A DNA stretch of 39,924 nt from an uncultured beta proteobacterium (lineage in GTDB: Bacteria; Pseudomonadota; Gammaproteobacteria; Burkholderiales; SG8-39): NCBI GenBank assembly GCA_902826155.1, contig CADEDU010000068.1, positions 1 through 39,924 of the forward strand. Direction: 5' to 3'. Positions within the stretch are counted from its first letter, which is position 1. Every line of letters begins with the position of its first letter. The notes below the pieces were generated by a model, which saw only the letters and a list, made by a program, of their open reading frames with translations, was not told the DNA's origin and did no database searches. The translations under genes were made by a program, and so were the position numbers. This document shows positions 22,645 through 30,952 of this stretch, piece after piece.

Positions 22645-23529
22645 TTGCTCACTCATCCCAACGTCTTCCACGTTTTTCTGTTCGCGCTCGGCTATGCCAT
22701 GGTCGGAGTGACCACCGGCATGGGGCTGGAGGGCGGCGGCAATCCGCTCACCATCGTCACGGTGCGTACCTGGTGCGTGGTGATGCTGCTCTACTGCTAT
22801 TGCCGCATCGCCGGGGTGAGCCTCGCGCTGCCGATGCGCGATCGCTGGATCGCGTGCGCGATCGGCGTGGCACTGTGCACCAACAACTACACGCTCAACG
22901 AAGCGCTCGGACGGATTTCGGTGCCGCTTGGCGTGTTGATCTTCTACACCTGGCCGGCGATGACCACGGTCTACGGTTGGCTCACCGGCAAGGATCGCTT
23001 CACCTGGCGCAGCCTGTTCGGACTCGCGCTCGCCTTCTTTGGACTCGCGCTCACGTTGAACGTCGATTTCACCACCGCGGAGATGACCGGCGTGTGGCTG
23101 GCGCTGGCCAGTGCGGTCGCGTGGTCGGTCACCTTCGTGATGGTCGGGCATCACTTCCGCGGTCGTGACTCGCGCGCCACTACGTTCTACATGACCGGGA
23201 CGGCGGCACTGATCTTCATGGTGTTGATGGCGATCACCCGCGATTGGGTGCTGCCGGCCACGACGATGGGCTGGCTGGGCCTGTTGACCCTGCCGCTCTT
23301 CTACACCTTCGGCATGATCGGCCTGTTCGTTGCCACCGGCACGATGGGGCCGGCGAAGGTCGGCTTCTACATGAACTTCGAGCCGGTTGGCACGCTCGTG
23401 CTGTCGGCGTTGATCCTGGGCCAGAAGCTCGAGCCGATCCAGCTGGTCGGCGCAACGCTGGTGATCGCGGCACTCTTCCTGTTCCGGCCGCTCAAGACCG
23501 GGGCGCGCGAACTGAAGCCGGCGGCTTAG
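22645..23529 (+). CDS. EamA/DMT-family transporter
   Basis: 294 residues from a TTG; AGGACG lies about 11 bases upstream and no better start exists before the first helix. Ten hydrophobic helices arranged as two five-helix repeats, with EamA features: TVRTWCVVMLLYC, TNNYTLNEALGRISVPLGVLIFYTWPAMTTV closing the first repeat, and KVGFYMNFEPVGTLVLSALILGQKLEPIQLVGATLVIAALFLF closing the second. The family exports or exchanges amino acids, nucleotides and other metabolites. It follows the PNPOx-like gene by 86 bases and faces the DUF2262 gene only 10 bases away. Confidence 0.9.
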   Translation: MLTHPNVFHVFLFALGYAMVGVTTGMGLEGGGNPLTIVTVRTWCVVMLLYCYCRIAGVSLALPMRDRWIACAIGVALCTNNYTLNEALGRISVPLGVLIFYTWPAMTTVYGWLTGKDRFTWRSLFGLALAFFGLALTLNVDFTTAEMTGVWLALASAVAWSVTFVMVGHHFRGRDSRATTFYMTGTAALIFMVLMAITRDWVLPATTMGWLGLLTLPLFYTFGMIGLFVATGTMGPAKVGFYMNFEPVGTLVLSALILGQKLEPIQLVGATLVIAALFLFRPLKTGARELKPAA

Positions 23530-23539
23530 CCAAAGGAAA

Positions 23540-24376
23540 TCAGCCGGGAATGTCGGCGTTGGTCGGCCCGTCGGTGAGGTTGCCGCTCACCGAGATCGCG
23601 TGACCCCAGAACAGCTCACCGTCGTCGTGCCAGAACTCGAAGCTGCCGTCCGGATACACGACGATCGATTCCAGCCTCATCCGCGCAACGAACGCCTTGG
23701 CGCTGAACGGCTTCTCGTCTTCGCCCAACCAGGTTTCGTTCTTCAGCGAAAGCAGCCGTTCGACGGCGTAGCGCTCGATGCGCGCCTGCCAGTCGCTTTG
23801 CGAACGCCATAGTTCGCGCGCGTTCGTCAGCGCGCGTTCAATTTCGGCCGGCTCCGCGGCGACCAGGGTGAGCGCGATCTGCGCACGACCCCATTGGGTC
23901 TTCGCCTCGAACGATTCCAACCTGCGATCGAAGCTGAACACGCCGAACTGTGCGTCGTTCAGCGTGACCGGCTGCTGCGCCTGAGCCAGCACCCGATTGA
24001 GCTCCGCATCGTCGTTGATCGGACCCACCAGTGCCTCGAGTAGCGCTTGCGGCGAGCCGGACGGATTCTGCGGCGCAAGCCGTGCACGGACGCGCACGAC
24101 CGTGTCGGCCTCGATGCGATTGCGGTAGTGCGTGAGCGTCTCGGCATCGACCTGGCGACGCACGATCAGCGGCCGCGTGTCGATCGATCCGGTGCCGACT
24201 CGCCACGCAATGAAGGTGAAACCGATGGTCCAGAGCGCCTCGCTGCCGAGCTTGCTGCCCGTCGATCCGGACGCGCCGACCACGCCGGTGATGTCCACCA
24301 TCGGTGCGCGTGACAGTGCCTCGAGCAGGCGCGCCTGCTGGTCGCGCAATGCGTCGATCGGGTCGGGCTCGCTCAT
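23540..24376 (-). CDS. DUF2262-domain protein coupled to TRAP dctM
   Basis: 278 residues; its ATG overlaps the dctM stop as ATGA, so it is translated with the transporter. The C-terminal half (about 137-270) reads LNDAQFGVFSFDRRLESFEAKTQWGRAQIALTL, then ELWRSQSDWQARIERYAVERLLSLKNETWL and LESIVVYPDGSFEFWHDDGELFWGHAISVSGNL, which I recognise as the DUF2262 pattern. The N-terminal half (about 1-130) is soluble and has no recognised domain. There is no signal peptide and no membrane helix, so it is cytoplasmic. The function of DUF2262 is not known; its strong aromatic and acidic conservation suggests a binding surface rather than a classic active site. Coupling to a TRAP permease is the main clue to its role. 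Confidence 0.78.
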   Translation of the reverse strand: MSEPDPIDALRDQQARLLEALSRAPMVDITGVVGASGSTGSKLGSEALWTIGFTFIAWRVGTGSIDTRPLIVRRQVDAETLTHYRNRIEADTVVRVRARLAPQNPSGSPQALLEALVGPINDDAELNRVLAQAQQPVTLNDAQFGVFSFDRRLESFEAKTQWGRAQIALTLVAAEPAEIERALTNARELWRSQSDWQARIERYAVERLLSLKNETWLGEDEKPFSAKAFVARMRLESIVVYPDGSFEFWHDDGELFWGHAISVSGNLTDGPTNADIPG

Positions 24377-25761
24377 TGCAGAAATCCGCTGAGCCGCGGC
24401 AGCCACAGCACCAGTTCCGGGAACGCGATGGCGAGCATCAAGCCGATCAGCTGCAACGCCACGAACGGGATGATGCCGCGATAGATGTGCGCCATGGTCA
24501 CCTCCGGCGGCACGATCCCCTTCATATAGAACAGCGTAAAGCCGAACGGTGGGGTGAGGAACGCGGTCTGCAGATTCACCGACAGGCAGACGATGAACCA
24601 GGTGAGGAACACGATCGCGCCGCCCTGGCCCAGGTGCGCGGAGAAATCGGCCTGCTTCAGGATCGGCGCGAAGATCGGCAGCACGATCAGGCAGATCTCG
24701 ATCCAGTCGAAGAAGAACCCGAGGATGAACACCAGCACCATCAGGAAGATGAAGATCTCCCAGCCGGTGTTGATGCCCATTGATTTGAGGATCTCCTCGA
24801 CCACGTCGTCACCGCCCAGCGCGCGGAACACGAACGAGAACAGCGTCGCACCGAAGAAGATGAAGAACACCAGCGCGTTGGTGAGAGCGGCGCTCTCGAT
24901 GATTTCCTTCATGCTCTTCAGCGACAGCCGGCCGCGGATCGCCGCGAGCAGCAGGGCACCAGCGCCACCCACGCCGGCTGCTTCGGTGGGTGTGGCCCAG
25001 CCTAGATAGATCGAGCCCAGCACCAGGAAGATCAGGAACGAAGGCGGTAGGAAGCTCTTCCACATCAGCGCCCAGAACTCCTGGCGCGTGGCCGGGCCTT
25101 CGTCCTTGCCCAGCGGCGGTGCCAGATGCGGCTTCCACCACGACAGGAAGAATTGGTACAGCACGTACAGCACCGAGAGCAGCAGGCCGGGGATCAGGGC
25201 GGCGGCGAACAACGTGCCCACCGACACCGCCAGCAGATCGCCCATGATGACCAGCATGATCGACGGCGGGATCAGGATGCCCAGCGTACCCGCCGAAGCG
25301 ATGGTGCCAACCGACAGTTCCTTGTTGTAGCCGCGCTGGAGCATCGTGGGGAGCGCGATCAGCGTGAGCATCACCACCGAGGCACCGACGATGCCGGTGG
25401 TGGCCGCCATGATCGTGCCCATCAGCGTGACCGACATCGCCAGTCCGCCGGGCACGCGACGCAGCAGCACCTGCAGACAGTGCAGCAGGTCGTTGGCGAC
25501 GCCGGAACGCTCCAGCACCGTGCCCATGAAGATGAACATCGGCACCGCGACCAGGATCGGATTGGCGGCCACGCCTCCCCACACGCGCGGCAGCAGATTG
25601 AAGAACTGCACCAGATTGAAGACGTCGAGCGCCCAGCCGATCAGGCCGAAGAAGATGCCGATCCCGCCCAGCACGAACGCCACCGGAAAGCCGGTGAACA
25701 GCGCGATCGCGAGCACGAAGAACAGGATCAGCGCGAGATGGTCGGTAATCCACGCGAGCAT
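24373..25761 (-). CDS. dctM: TRAP transporter large permease DctM, system 3
   Basis: 462 residues, slightly longer than systems 1, 2 and 4. Landmarks: ILVAVPMFIFMGTVLERSGVANDLLHCLQVLLRRVPGGLAMSVTLMG, ASAGTLGILIPPSIMLVIMGDL, GWATPTEAAGVGGAGALLLA, FILGFFFDWIEICLIVLPIFAPILKQADFSAHLG and NLQTAFLTPPFGFTLFYMKG. The FDWIE and LQTAFLTPPFGF text is typical of the group that includes keto-acid (TakP) and chlorobenzoate (FcbT) transporters. It starts 18 bases after dctQ and ends in the ATGA overlap with the DUF2262 gene. Confidence 0.93.
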   Translation of the reverse strand: MLAWITDHLALILFFVLAIALFTGFPVAFVLGGIGIFFGLIGWALDVFNLVQFFNLLPRVWGGVAANPILVAVPMFIFMGTVLERSGVANDLLHCLQVLLRRVPGGLAMSVTLMGTIMAATTGIVGASVVMLTLIALPTMLQRGYNKELSVGTIASAGTLGILIPPSIMLVIMGDLLAVSVGTLFAAALIPGLLLSVLYVLYQFFLSWWKPHLAPPLGKDEGPATRQEFWALMWKSFLPPSFLIFLVLGSIYLGWATPTEAAGVGGAGALLLAAIRGRLSLKSMKEIIESAALTNALVFFIFFGATLFSFVFRALGGDDVVEEILKSMGINTGWEIFIFLMVLVFILGFFFDWIEICLIVLPIFAPILKQADFSAHLGQGGAIVFLTWFIVCLSVNLQTAFLTPPFGFTLFYMKGIVPPEVTMAHIYRGIIPFVALQLIGLMLAIAFPELVLWLPRLSGFLQ

Positions 25762-25779
25762 GGCGATGTCCTCGTGGCC

Positions 25780-26343
25780 TCAATGCGCCTTGATCGCGCC
25801 GAACTCGGCCTGCGATCGCAGGCGTTCCGGGCCGAAGAGAAACACCATCATCCGCAGCAACACCGAGATGACCGCCAGCAGCAGCAACAGCAAGCCGATC
25901 GCAATGATCGTCTTGGGGATGAAGCGGTAGGGCAGGCCGCTCGCCGCATCGGAGGTTTCGTGCTGGCTGAACGAGATCCAGGCGAAGTCTGTCGCGAAGT
26001 ACAGCGCCACCAGGCAATACGGCAGCGCGAAGATCAGGCAGCCCCAGAACTCCCAGAGCGCGTGGGTGCGCGGCTTGGCATTCGCGAACGCGATGTCGAT
26101 GCGCACGTGCGCGTTCTTGATGTAGCCCATGCCCAGCCACAGCGAGAACAGCGTCAGGTGCAGGTGCCATTCCAGCTCCTGCAGTCGGGTCGAGCCGAAT
26201 CCGGGGACCTGATAGCCGAACTTGCGCGTCACCACATCGAAGCAGATCACCACCACGCACACGACGAACAGCCACCCGGACCATTCGGCGATCTTCGTGA
26301 TGATCGTGCGCAGCGTATCGCTGACCGCGAGCGCTCGCTCCAT
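25780..26343 (-). CDS. dctQ: TRAP transporter small permease DctQ, system 3
   Basis: 187 residues from an ATG preceded by GGAGGGGGAAG; the earlier in-frame ATG has no such site. Four hydrophobic helices with the DctQ core VVICFDVVTRKFGYQ and LQELEWHLHLTLFSLWLGMGYIKNAHVRIDI, the last part giving the usual H-x-R-x-D loop. The ELEWHL-type motif matches the small subunits paired with TakP-like binding proteins. It sits 79 bases after dctP. Confidence 0.9.
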   Translation of the reverse strand: MERALAVSDTLRTIITKIAEWSGWLFVVCVVVICFDVVTRKFGYQVPGFGSTRLQELEWHLHLTLFSLWLGMGYIKNAHVRIDIAFANAKPRTHALWEFWGCLIFALPYCLVALYFATDFAWISFSQHETSDAASGLPYRFIPKTIIAIGLLLLLLAVISVLLRMMVFLFGPERLRSQAEFGAIKAH

Positions 26344-26422
26344 CTTCCCCCTCCTTTGTTGTTCGACGACGGCCGGCACTCGCGCGCTGCGAGCGCCGGC
26401 GTTGCCTGCGGACTCGCTCGGG

Positions 26423-27478
26423 CTACTTCAGGTAGCCGTACTCTTTCCAGATCGCGTAGTCCTTGCGGAACGCTGCGTAGGAGTCGAACACCTTCTTGAA
26501 CTGCGGGTTCTTCGCCGACTCTTCGGCCACCACTTCACCCCAAGCCTTTTCCATCGCCGCCAGGATGTCCGGTGTCCAGCGCTTGACCTGCACGCCGTGC
26601 TTCTGCTGCATCTCGAGGATCGCCTTGAACTGCGCCGCCTCGCCCTCGGAGATGATCTCGCGCATCGACTCGCCGCAGGCGTACTGGATCATGGTGCGCT
26701 GCTGATCGGTGAGGGCATCCCACTTCTTCTTGTTGATGTAGAGATCGATGAAGGTGGCCTGCTGATGCCAGCCGGGGAAGTAGTAGAACTTCGCCACCTG
26801 ATAGAAACCGAAGCTCTGATCCATTGCCGGCAGCGAGAACTCGGTGGCATCGATCGTGCCCAGCTGCAGCGCCTGGAAGATGTCGCCCGGCGCCAGCAAT
26901 TGCGTGGCCACGCCGAGCTTTTCCATCACCTTGGCGCCCAGGCCGAAGAAGCGCATCTTCAGGCCCTTCAGATCGGCGACCGACTTGATCTCCTTCCTGA
27001 ACCAGCCCGATGCCTCGGGGGGAATGATGCCGCACGGTTCGTTGTGCACGCCGTACTTGGCGAACATCTCGCGCGAGAGCTGCAAGCCCCCGCCGTGATA
27101 CATCCAGGCCATGTACTCGCCGATGCCCGGGCCGAACGGCACCGAGGCGAACATGTTGAACGCGGAGTCCTTGCTGGAGAAGAATCCGCCGTTGGACCAC
27201 GCAGCGTCGACCGATCCTTGACCGGTCGCTTCGATCGCCTGCAGCGCCGGCACCAGCGCACCCGGCTCGTTGAAGCGCAACTCGATGGTGCCGCCGGAGA
27301 TCTTGGCGATGCGCTCCTGCATCTTCTTGCCGTTCTGGCCGATCAGCGCCAGGCTCGACGGAAACGCACTCGCCATCTGCAGGCGAATCTTGCGTTCCTG
27401 GGGTACCGCCGATGACGCTGCGGCAAGCAATCCGAGCGCGATCGAGACGGCAGCAGCACGACGTGCGAACGTCCTCAT
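26423..27478 (-). CDS. dctP: TRAP transporter binding protein, TakP/FcbT-like, system 3
   Basis: 351 residues; the ATG follows AGAGGAGAGAGTC, and an 18-codon extension is rejected. The Sec leader has RTFARRAAAV and ends near AASSAVPQ. Landmarks: GTIELRFNEPGALVPALQAIEATGQGSVDAAWS, PFGPGIGEYMAWMYHGGG, ligand arginine R176 in LKGLKMRFFGLGAKVMEKLGVATQLL, DIFQALQLGTIDATEFSLPAMDQSFGFYQVAKFYYFPGWHQ and IDLYINKKKWDALTDQQ. The E-F-S-x-P and F-P-G-W-H-Q text belongs to the 2-oxo-acid/chloroaromatic group of TRAP binding proteins, so a keto acid or aromatic acid is the likely cargo (family inference). First gene of the P-Q-M-DUF2262 operon. Confidence 0.92.
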   Translation of the reverse strand: MRTFARRAAAVSIALGLLAAASSAVPQERKIRLQMASAFPSSLALIGQNGKKMQERIAKISGGTIELRFNEPGALVPALQAIEATGQGSVDAAWSNGGFFSSKDSAFNMFASVPFGPGIGEYMAWMYHGGGLQLSREMFAKYGVHNEPCGIIPPEASGWFRKEIKSVADLKGLKMRFFGLGAKVMEKLGVATQLLAPGDIFQALQLGTIDATEFSLPAMDQSFGFYQVAKFYYFPGWHQQATFIDLYINKKKWDALTDQQRTMIQYACGESMREIISEGEAAQFKAILEMQQKHGVQVKRWTPDILAAMEKAWGEVVAEESAKNPQFKKVFDSYAAFRKDYAIWKEYGYLK

Positions 27479-27574
27479 GACTCTCTCCTCTGGCTTGTGT
27501 GGACCGATGGCCTGACCTGTGCACGGCAGCATGCTTCGATGGCAGGCGCAGCGTCACAGTTGGTTGGCACACTA

Positions 27575-27600
27575 CGCTTGCCCTGGAGGTTGGGCAAGCG
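27575..27600 (-). terminator. Strong hairpin separating TRAP systems 4 and 3
   Basis: CGCTTGCCC, eight-base loop, GGGCAAGCG: perfect 9-bp arms located 26 bases after the end of the system 4 dctM gene on the minus strand and about 97 bases before the system 3 binding-protein gene. No T-tract follows, so it may act as a Rho-dependent or 3'-end-stabilising structure rather than a pure intrinsic terminator. Confidence 0.55.
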
Positions 27601-27625
27601 GGCCACGGCGAGAAGATCGGGGCGT

Positions 27626-28930
27626 TCAGCCCTTCACTGCCGCCGGCAGCCACAGGCTGAGCGCCGGAATCGACAGCAGCAGCGCGAGGCGCACGAAGTT
27701 CGCGACGATGTACGGTGCGACCCCGCGATAGATCGCCGCCAGCGGCACCGTTGGTGCGAGTCCGTGGATTACGAACACGTTCATGCCGATCGGCGGAATG
27801 AGCATGCCCAGTTCGATCAGCACCACGTTGATGATGCCCCACCACACCGGATCAAGCCCCCAGGCCTTGATGAGCGGCAGCACGAACGGCAGCGTGATCA
27901 CCATCGCCGCGACCTCGTCGAACACCGCACCAAGCACGAGATACATGATCATCAGCAGCACCATCACCACCGGCATCGACAGGCCCGACTCGGCGATGCT
28001 CTTGATCAGCGCATCGGGGGCGTGCGACACCGCGACGAAGTAGCTGAAGATCGAGGCGCCGATGATGATCACGTAGATCATGCCGCTGGTGCTCGCCACG
28101 TCGTTGAGCGTGTTCCAGAACCCGTCGCCTTTGAGCGAGCGGCGCGCCAGCGCGAAGATGAACGCCAGCGCCGCGCCGACTGCTGCGCCTTCCGTGGCGG
28201 TGAACACGCCGAACGTGATGCCGCCCAGCACGATCAGGATAAGCAGGAGCGCGGCCCAGCCGCGGCGGATCTCGCGCCAGCGTTCCGACCACGGCATGCG
28301 CGTGCCGGCCGGCGCGGCATCCGGGCGCATGCGCGCGTAGATGCTGATCGAGGTCCAGTGCAACACGATCGCGAGGATCGCGGGCACGATCGCCGCTGCG
28401 TACAACGTGAGGATGAGCTGCTCGGCGAGCACCGCGTAGATCACCATGATCACCGAGGGCGGCACCAGAATACCGAGCGTGCCGCCCGCAGCCACCGTGC
28501 CGGTGGCGTACCCCGGTGCGTAGCGGCGCGCGAGCATGGCCGGCAGCGCCACCTTGCCGAACGTGGCGGTGGTGGCGATCGACGAGCCGCACACCGCGCC
28601 GAATCCGGCGCAGCCGCCGATGGTGGCCATCGCCAGTCCGCCGCGGCGATGCCCCACCAATGCGTAGGCGACTCGGTACAAATCCTCGGACAGGCCTGCT
28701 GCGCTGGCGAACCCGCCCATCATGATGAACAGCGGGATCGTCGCCAGATCGAGGCTGGAGAACGCGCTCGACGTTTCGGTGGCCAGCAGCGACAACGCGG
28801 GCATGAAGCCCGAGAGCACGCCGAACCCGATCACGCCGGCGATGCCCATCGCGATGCCAAGCGGCACGTGCGCGACGATCAGCACGAACATGCCGATCAG
28901 GCCCAGGACGCAGATCGTGACCGGGTCCAT
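27626..28930 (-). CDS. dctM: TRAP transporter large permease DctM, system 4
   Basis: 434 residues from the ATG four bases after the dctQ stop; a 21-codon extension into dctQ is rejected. Landmarks: ATIPLFIMMGGFASAAGLSEDLYRVAYALVGHRRGGLAMATIGGCAGFGAVCGSS, AGGTLGILVPPSVIMVIYAVL, FGVFTATEGAAVGAALAFIFA, FDEVAAMVITLPFVLPLIKAWGLDPVWWGIINVVLIELGMLIPPIGMNVFVIHGLA. The usual F-T-P-T-E-A motif is F-T-A-T-E-G here, a mild variation. About twelve membrane helices. Confidence 0.92.
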   Translation of the reverse strand: MDPVTICVLGLIGMFVLIVAHVPLGIAMGIAGVIGFGVLSGFMPALSLLATETSSAFSSLDLATIPLFIMMGGFASAAGLSEDLYRVAYALVGHRRGGLAMATIGGCAGFGAVCGSSIATTATFGKVALPAMLARRYAPGYATGTVAAGGTLGILVPPSVIMVIYAVLAEQLILTLYAAAIVPAILAIVLHWTSISIYARMRPDAAPAGTRMPWSERWREIRRGWAALLLILIVLGGITFGVFTATEGAAVGAALAFIFALARRSLKGDGFWNTLNDVASTSGMIYVIIIGASIFSYFVAVSHAPDALIKSIAESGLSMPVVMVLLMIMYLVLGAVFDEVAAMVITLPFVLPLIKAWGLDPVWWGIINVVLIELGMLIPPIGMNVFVIHGLAPTVPLAAIYRGVAPYIVANFVRLALLLSIPALSLWLPAAVKG

Positions 28931-28934
28931 CGTC

Positions 28935-29441
28935 TCAGTGCGTCTCGGGTGTCGTGCCGGAACGGCCGGCAATGTCGCGTGCCAGCACGACAAGAGCGAC
29001 GATCGTGGTCACGCCGATCATTACCGTCACCACCCACCACCACGGGCCTGTCAACCAGCGCAGCACCACGGTGGCCTCGTTGGCCTGGGTCATCTCGATG
29101 CTGTATTCGATGTACTTCCAGGTCATCAGCGAGAAGAACACCGCCGTGACCAGTGCGCCGAACGCATCGAGCGCCCGTCCGATGCGACCGGTACCGACAC
29201 CAGCGAAGGCGCGGATCGTGATGTTGCCGCGCCGCGCGAGCAGCGCCGGGAAGTACGCTGCGATGATCACCGCGCAGGCGAGCGCAGTCACGTCCATGAG
29301 CCCGCGGATCGGCGCCTTGAACAGCCAGCGCAGCAGCACATCGGCCATGGTGAGCAGCGCGACACCCAACAAGCAAGTCGCCGCCGACAATGCGAGCACG
29401 CGGCTGATGCGTGCCACCTGTCGCTCGAGCGTTTCGAGCAC
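28935..29441 (-). CDS. dctQ: TRAP transporter small permease DctQ, system 4
   Basis: 168 residues from a GTG; no better start lies in the 47 bases after dctP. Four hydrophobic helices with LLTMADVLLRWLFKAPIRGLMDVTALACAVIIAAYFPALLARRGNITIRAF, including the second-helix arginine and the R-x-x-I-x-I-R loop found in this DctQ subgroup. It is tightly packed with dctM, the stop being four bases before its start. Confidence 0.87.
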   Translation of the reverse strand: MLETLERQVARISRVLALSAATCLLGVALLTMADVLLRWLFKAPIRGLMDVTALACAVIIAAYFPALLARRGNITIRAFAGVGTGRIGRALDAFGALVTAVFFSLMTWKYIEYSIEMTQANEATVVLRWLTGPWWWVVTVMIGVTTIVALVVLARDIAGRSGTTPETH

Positions 29442-29488
29442 AGTGAGATCCGGGCGAGTGCGGGTCGGGTGGCGCTACGGTGCCGCCG

Positions 29489-30529
29489 CTACTTGCCTGC
29501 GCGCGCCCGTTCCAGTTCGGCGACGAAGGCCTTGTACACCAGCTCGTTGCGCGGTTTGGCCTTGCGCCATGCGTCGCTCACCGGCTGCACCGTTTTCCTG
29601 AACTCTTCGCGCACGGCGGGATCGGGCTCGACGATGGAGTTCTTGCCCTTGGCGCGGATGGCCGCAGGCACCGCGGTGATCTGTGCATCGCCTACCGCTG
29701 CAAACCGCCGCGCGAACGCCTCGCCACTGTACTTGTCGATCGCCGCGCGTGCCGCCGGCGGCAGCGATTCGTAGCGCTTCTTCAGCATCGGCACCATCAC
29801 CGCAGTGGCGCCCAAGGGCAGCGCCATGTGGTGCTGCGCGACCTCGTCGATCTTGAACGTGGCGATGAAGTTCCACTCGGCGAGTGTGCCGTCGACGACG
29901 CCCTTGGCGATTGCCTCCGCGGTTGCCGGCGCACCGATAACCACCGGCACCGCACCCATCGCCTCGACCACCTTGCCGGTGACCGTGCTCGCAGCGCGCA
30001 TGCGCTTGCCTTTCAGATCCGCGAGGGTCTTGATTGGAAATTTTCCGTGCAGACTCACCGGCGGCACATTGCCCAGCAGCAGCAGCTTGAGGTCGGCGAA
30101 GCCCACCAGCTGGTCCTTGGCGTGCATGCGGGTGAGTGCAAGCGAGCCCTCGGTGGAGTTGTTCACCAGGAAGGGCAGCTCGATCACCTCGGTGTCGTCG
30201 AACCTCCCCGGCGTGTAGCCCGGAATGGTCCAGGCCATGTCGGCGACGCCGTCCTGCACCAGCTTGAACTGCTGCAACGGATTGCGACCGAGCGTGCCGC
30301 CTGCGAACATTTCGATCTTGAGCGTGCCGTTGGAGGCCTTGCTCACGTCTTCGGCCCAGGTGGCGAAGGCCTTGGCCGTGAACGGCGCCTGTGGCGGCTC
30401 GAAACTGGCGAACTTGAGGGTGACGGTCTGGGCGTACGTCGGTATGGCCGTGACGAGCGATGCGCCGCTCAGCGCAGCGGCAGCGAGTGTGGCGCCAAGA
30501 CGGATTTTGCGGCGAGCGGGCGAGTGCAT
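29489..30529 (-). CDS. dctP: TRAP transporter periplasmic binding protein DctP, system 4
   Basis: 346 residues from the ATG with GGAGGAAGCC directly upstream. Leader MHSPARRKIRLG, then an Ala-rich core ending at AIPTYAQ. Landmarks: GGTLGRNPLQQFKLVQDGVADMAWTIPGYTPGRF, VIELPFLVNNSTEGSLALTRM, ligand arginine R178 in LKGKRMRAASTVTGKVVEAMGAVPVV, and AEAIAKGVVDGTLAEWNF. The arginine supports a carboxylate ligand. A perfect inverted repeat lies about 20 bases before the start, so expression may be controlled there. First gene of a P-Q-M operon. Confidence 0.92.
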   Translation of the reverse strand: MHSPARRKIRLGATLAAAALSGASLVTAIPTYAQTVTLKFASFEPPQAPFTAKAFATWAEDVSKASNGTLKIEMFAGGTLGRNPLQQFKLVQDGVADMAWTIPGYTPGRFDDTEVIELPFLVNNSTEGSLALTRMHAKDQLVGFADLKLLLLGNVPPVSLHGKFPIKTLADLKGKRMRAASTVTGKVVEAMGAVPVVIGAPATAEAIAKGVVDGTLAEWNFIATFKIDEVAQHHMALPLGATAVMVPMLKKRYESLPPAARAAIDKYSGEAFARRFAAVGDAQITAVPAAIRAKGKNSIVEPDPAVREEFRKTVQPVSDAWRKAKPRNELVYKAFVAELERARAGK

Positions 30530-30548
30530 GGCTTCCTCCAATGGAAGT

Positions 30549-30569
30549 GCCGATCATAGCTTGATCGGC
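30549..30569. promoter_or_regulatory. Perfect 8-bp inverted repeat, candidate operator of TRAP system 4
   Basis: GCCGATCA, five-base spacer TAGCT, TGATCGGC. The 21-bp dyad ends 20 bases before the dctP start, next to its ribosome site and in a 160-base divergent spacer. Such a site would let a dimeric regulator block transcription, or as RNA it could fold near the ribosome site. The regulator is not encoded nearby. Confidence 0.55.
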
Positions 30570-30689
30570 GATGCACCTCAGTCGATGGTCGCGCGATGAC
30601 TTTCGTTATCAGGCAATCGTGACCATCGGCACTCGTGCCGATGAGCCGCCCGGCATACCGTGCCGGACTCGTCATTAGGAGTCCGGCTC

Positions 30690-30884
30690 ATGATCCGCCT
30701 CGCTGTGTTCGTGTCACTGCTGTTCGGTCCGGTGCTCGCCGCGCTGGCCCAGTCCAATGCCCCGGTAGAAGCCCCCGTTGAAAGCGTTGGCGCGTGGGCG
30801 ATCTGGCTGTTCGGTTTGATCTTCGTCGGCGCGTGCGGCTGGTTCGCGCTTGCGGTGATGCGCAGCAACAAGAACGAGAAATAA
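30690..30884 (+). CDS. Small exported or membrane protein of unknown function
   Basis: 64 residues. The ATG at 30690 is preceded by AGGAG eight bases upstream, which makes this short gene believable. The N-terminus MIRLAVFVSLLFGPVLAALAQ is a signal peptide or first helix. A short Pro/Glu linker follows, then one more hydrophobic helix (AWAIWLFGLIFVGACGWFAL), ending in a basic tail RSNKNEK. No family is recognised. It is transcribed toward the cytochrome c gene and away from TRAP system 4. It could be a membrane partner of the nearby periplasmic oxidation module, but nothing in the sequence proves this. Confidence 0.65.
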   Translation: MIRLAVFVSLLFGPVLAALAQSNAPVEAPVESVGAWAIWLFGLIFVGACGWFALAVMRSNKNEK

Positions 30885-30952
30885 CGCCAGGTGGCGCCCG
30901 AGCAGCGTGCCGCTGCGTTGCTCCGACCACCCACCGCGTACTCTCGCGCCTT

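Noticed and set aside
25126..26499. Gln/His/Asp/Arg-rich plus-strand frame of 457 codons opposite TRAP system 3
   Set aside because: Low-complexity antisense translation of membrane helices; the real dctM and dctQ lie on the minus strand.
27497..29149. Plus-strand frame of 550 codons opposite TRAP system 4
   Set aside because: Same kind of low-complexity antisense shadow; no ribosome site or family features.
30885..30952. Bidirectional terminator between the 64-residue gene and cytochrome c
   Set aside because: A CAGCG-TGC-CGCTG stem is present, but it is short and has no T-tract on either strand.
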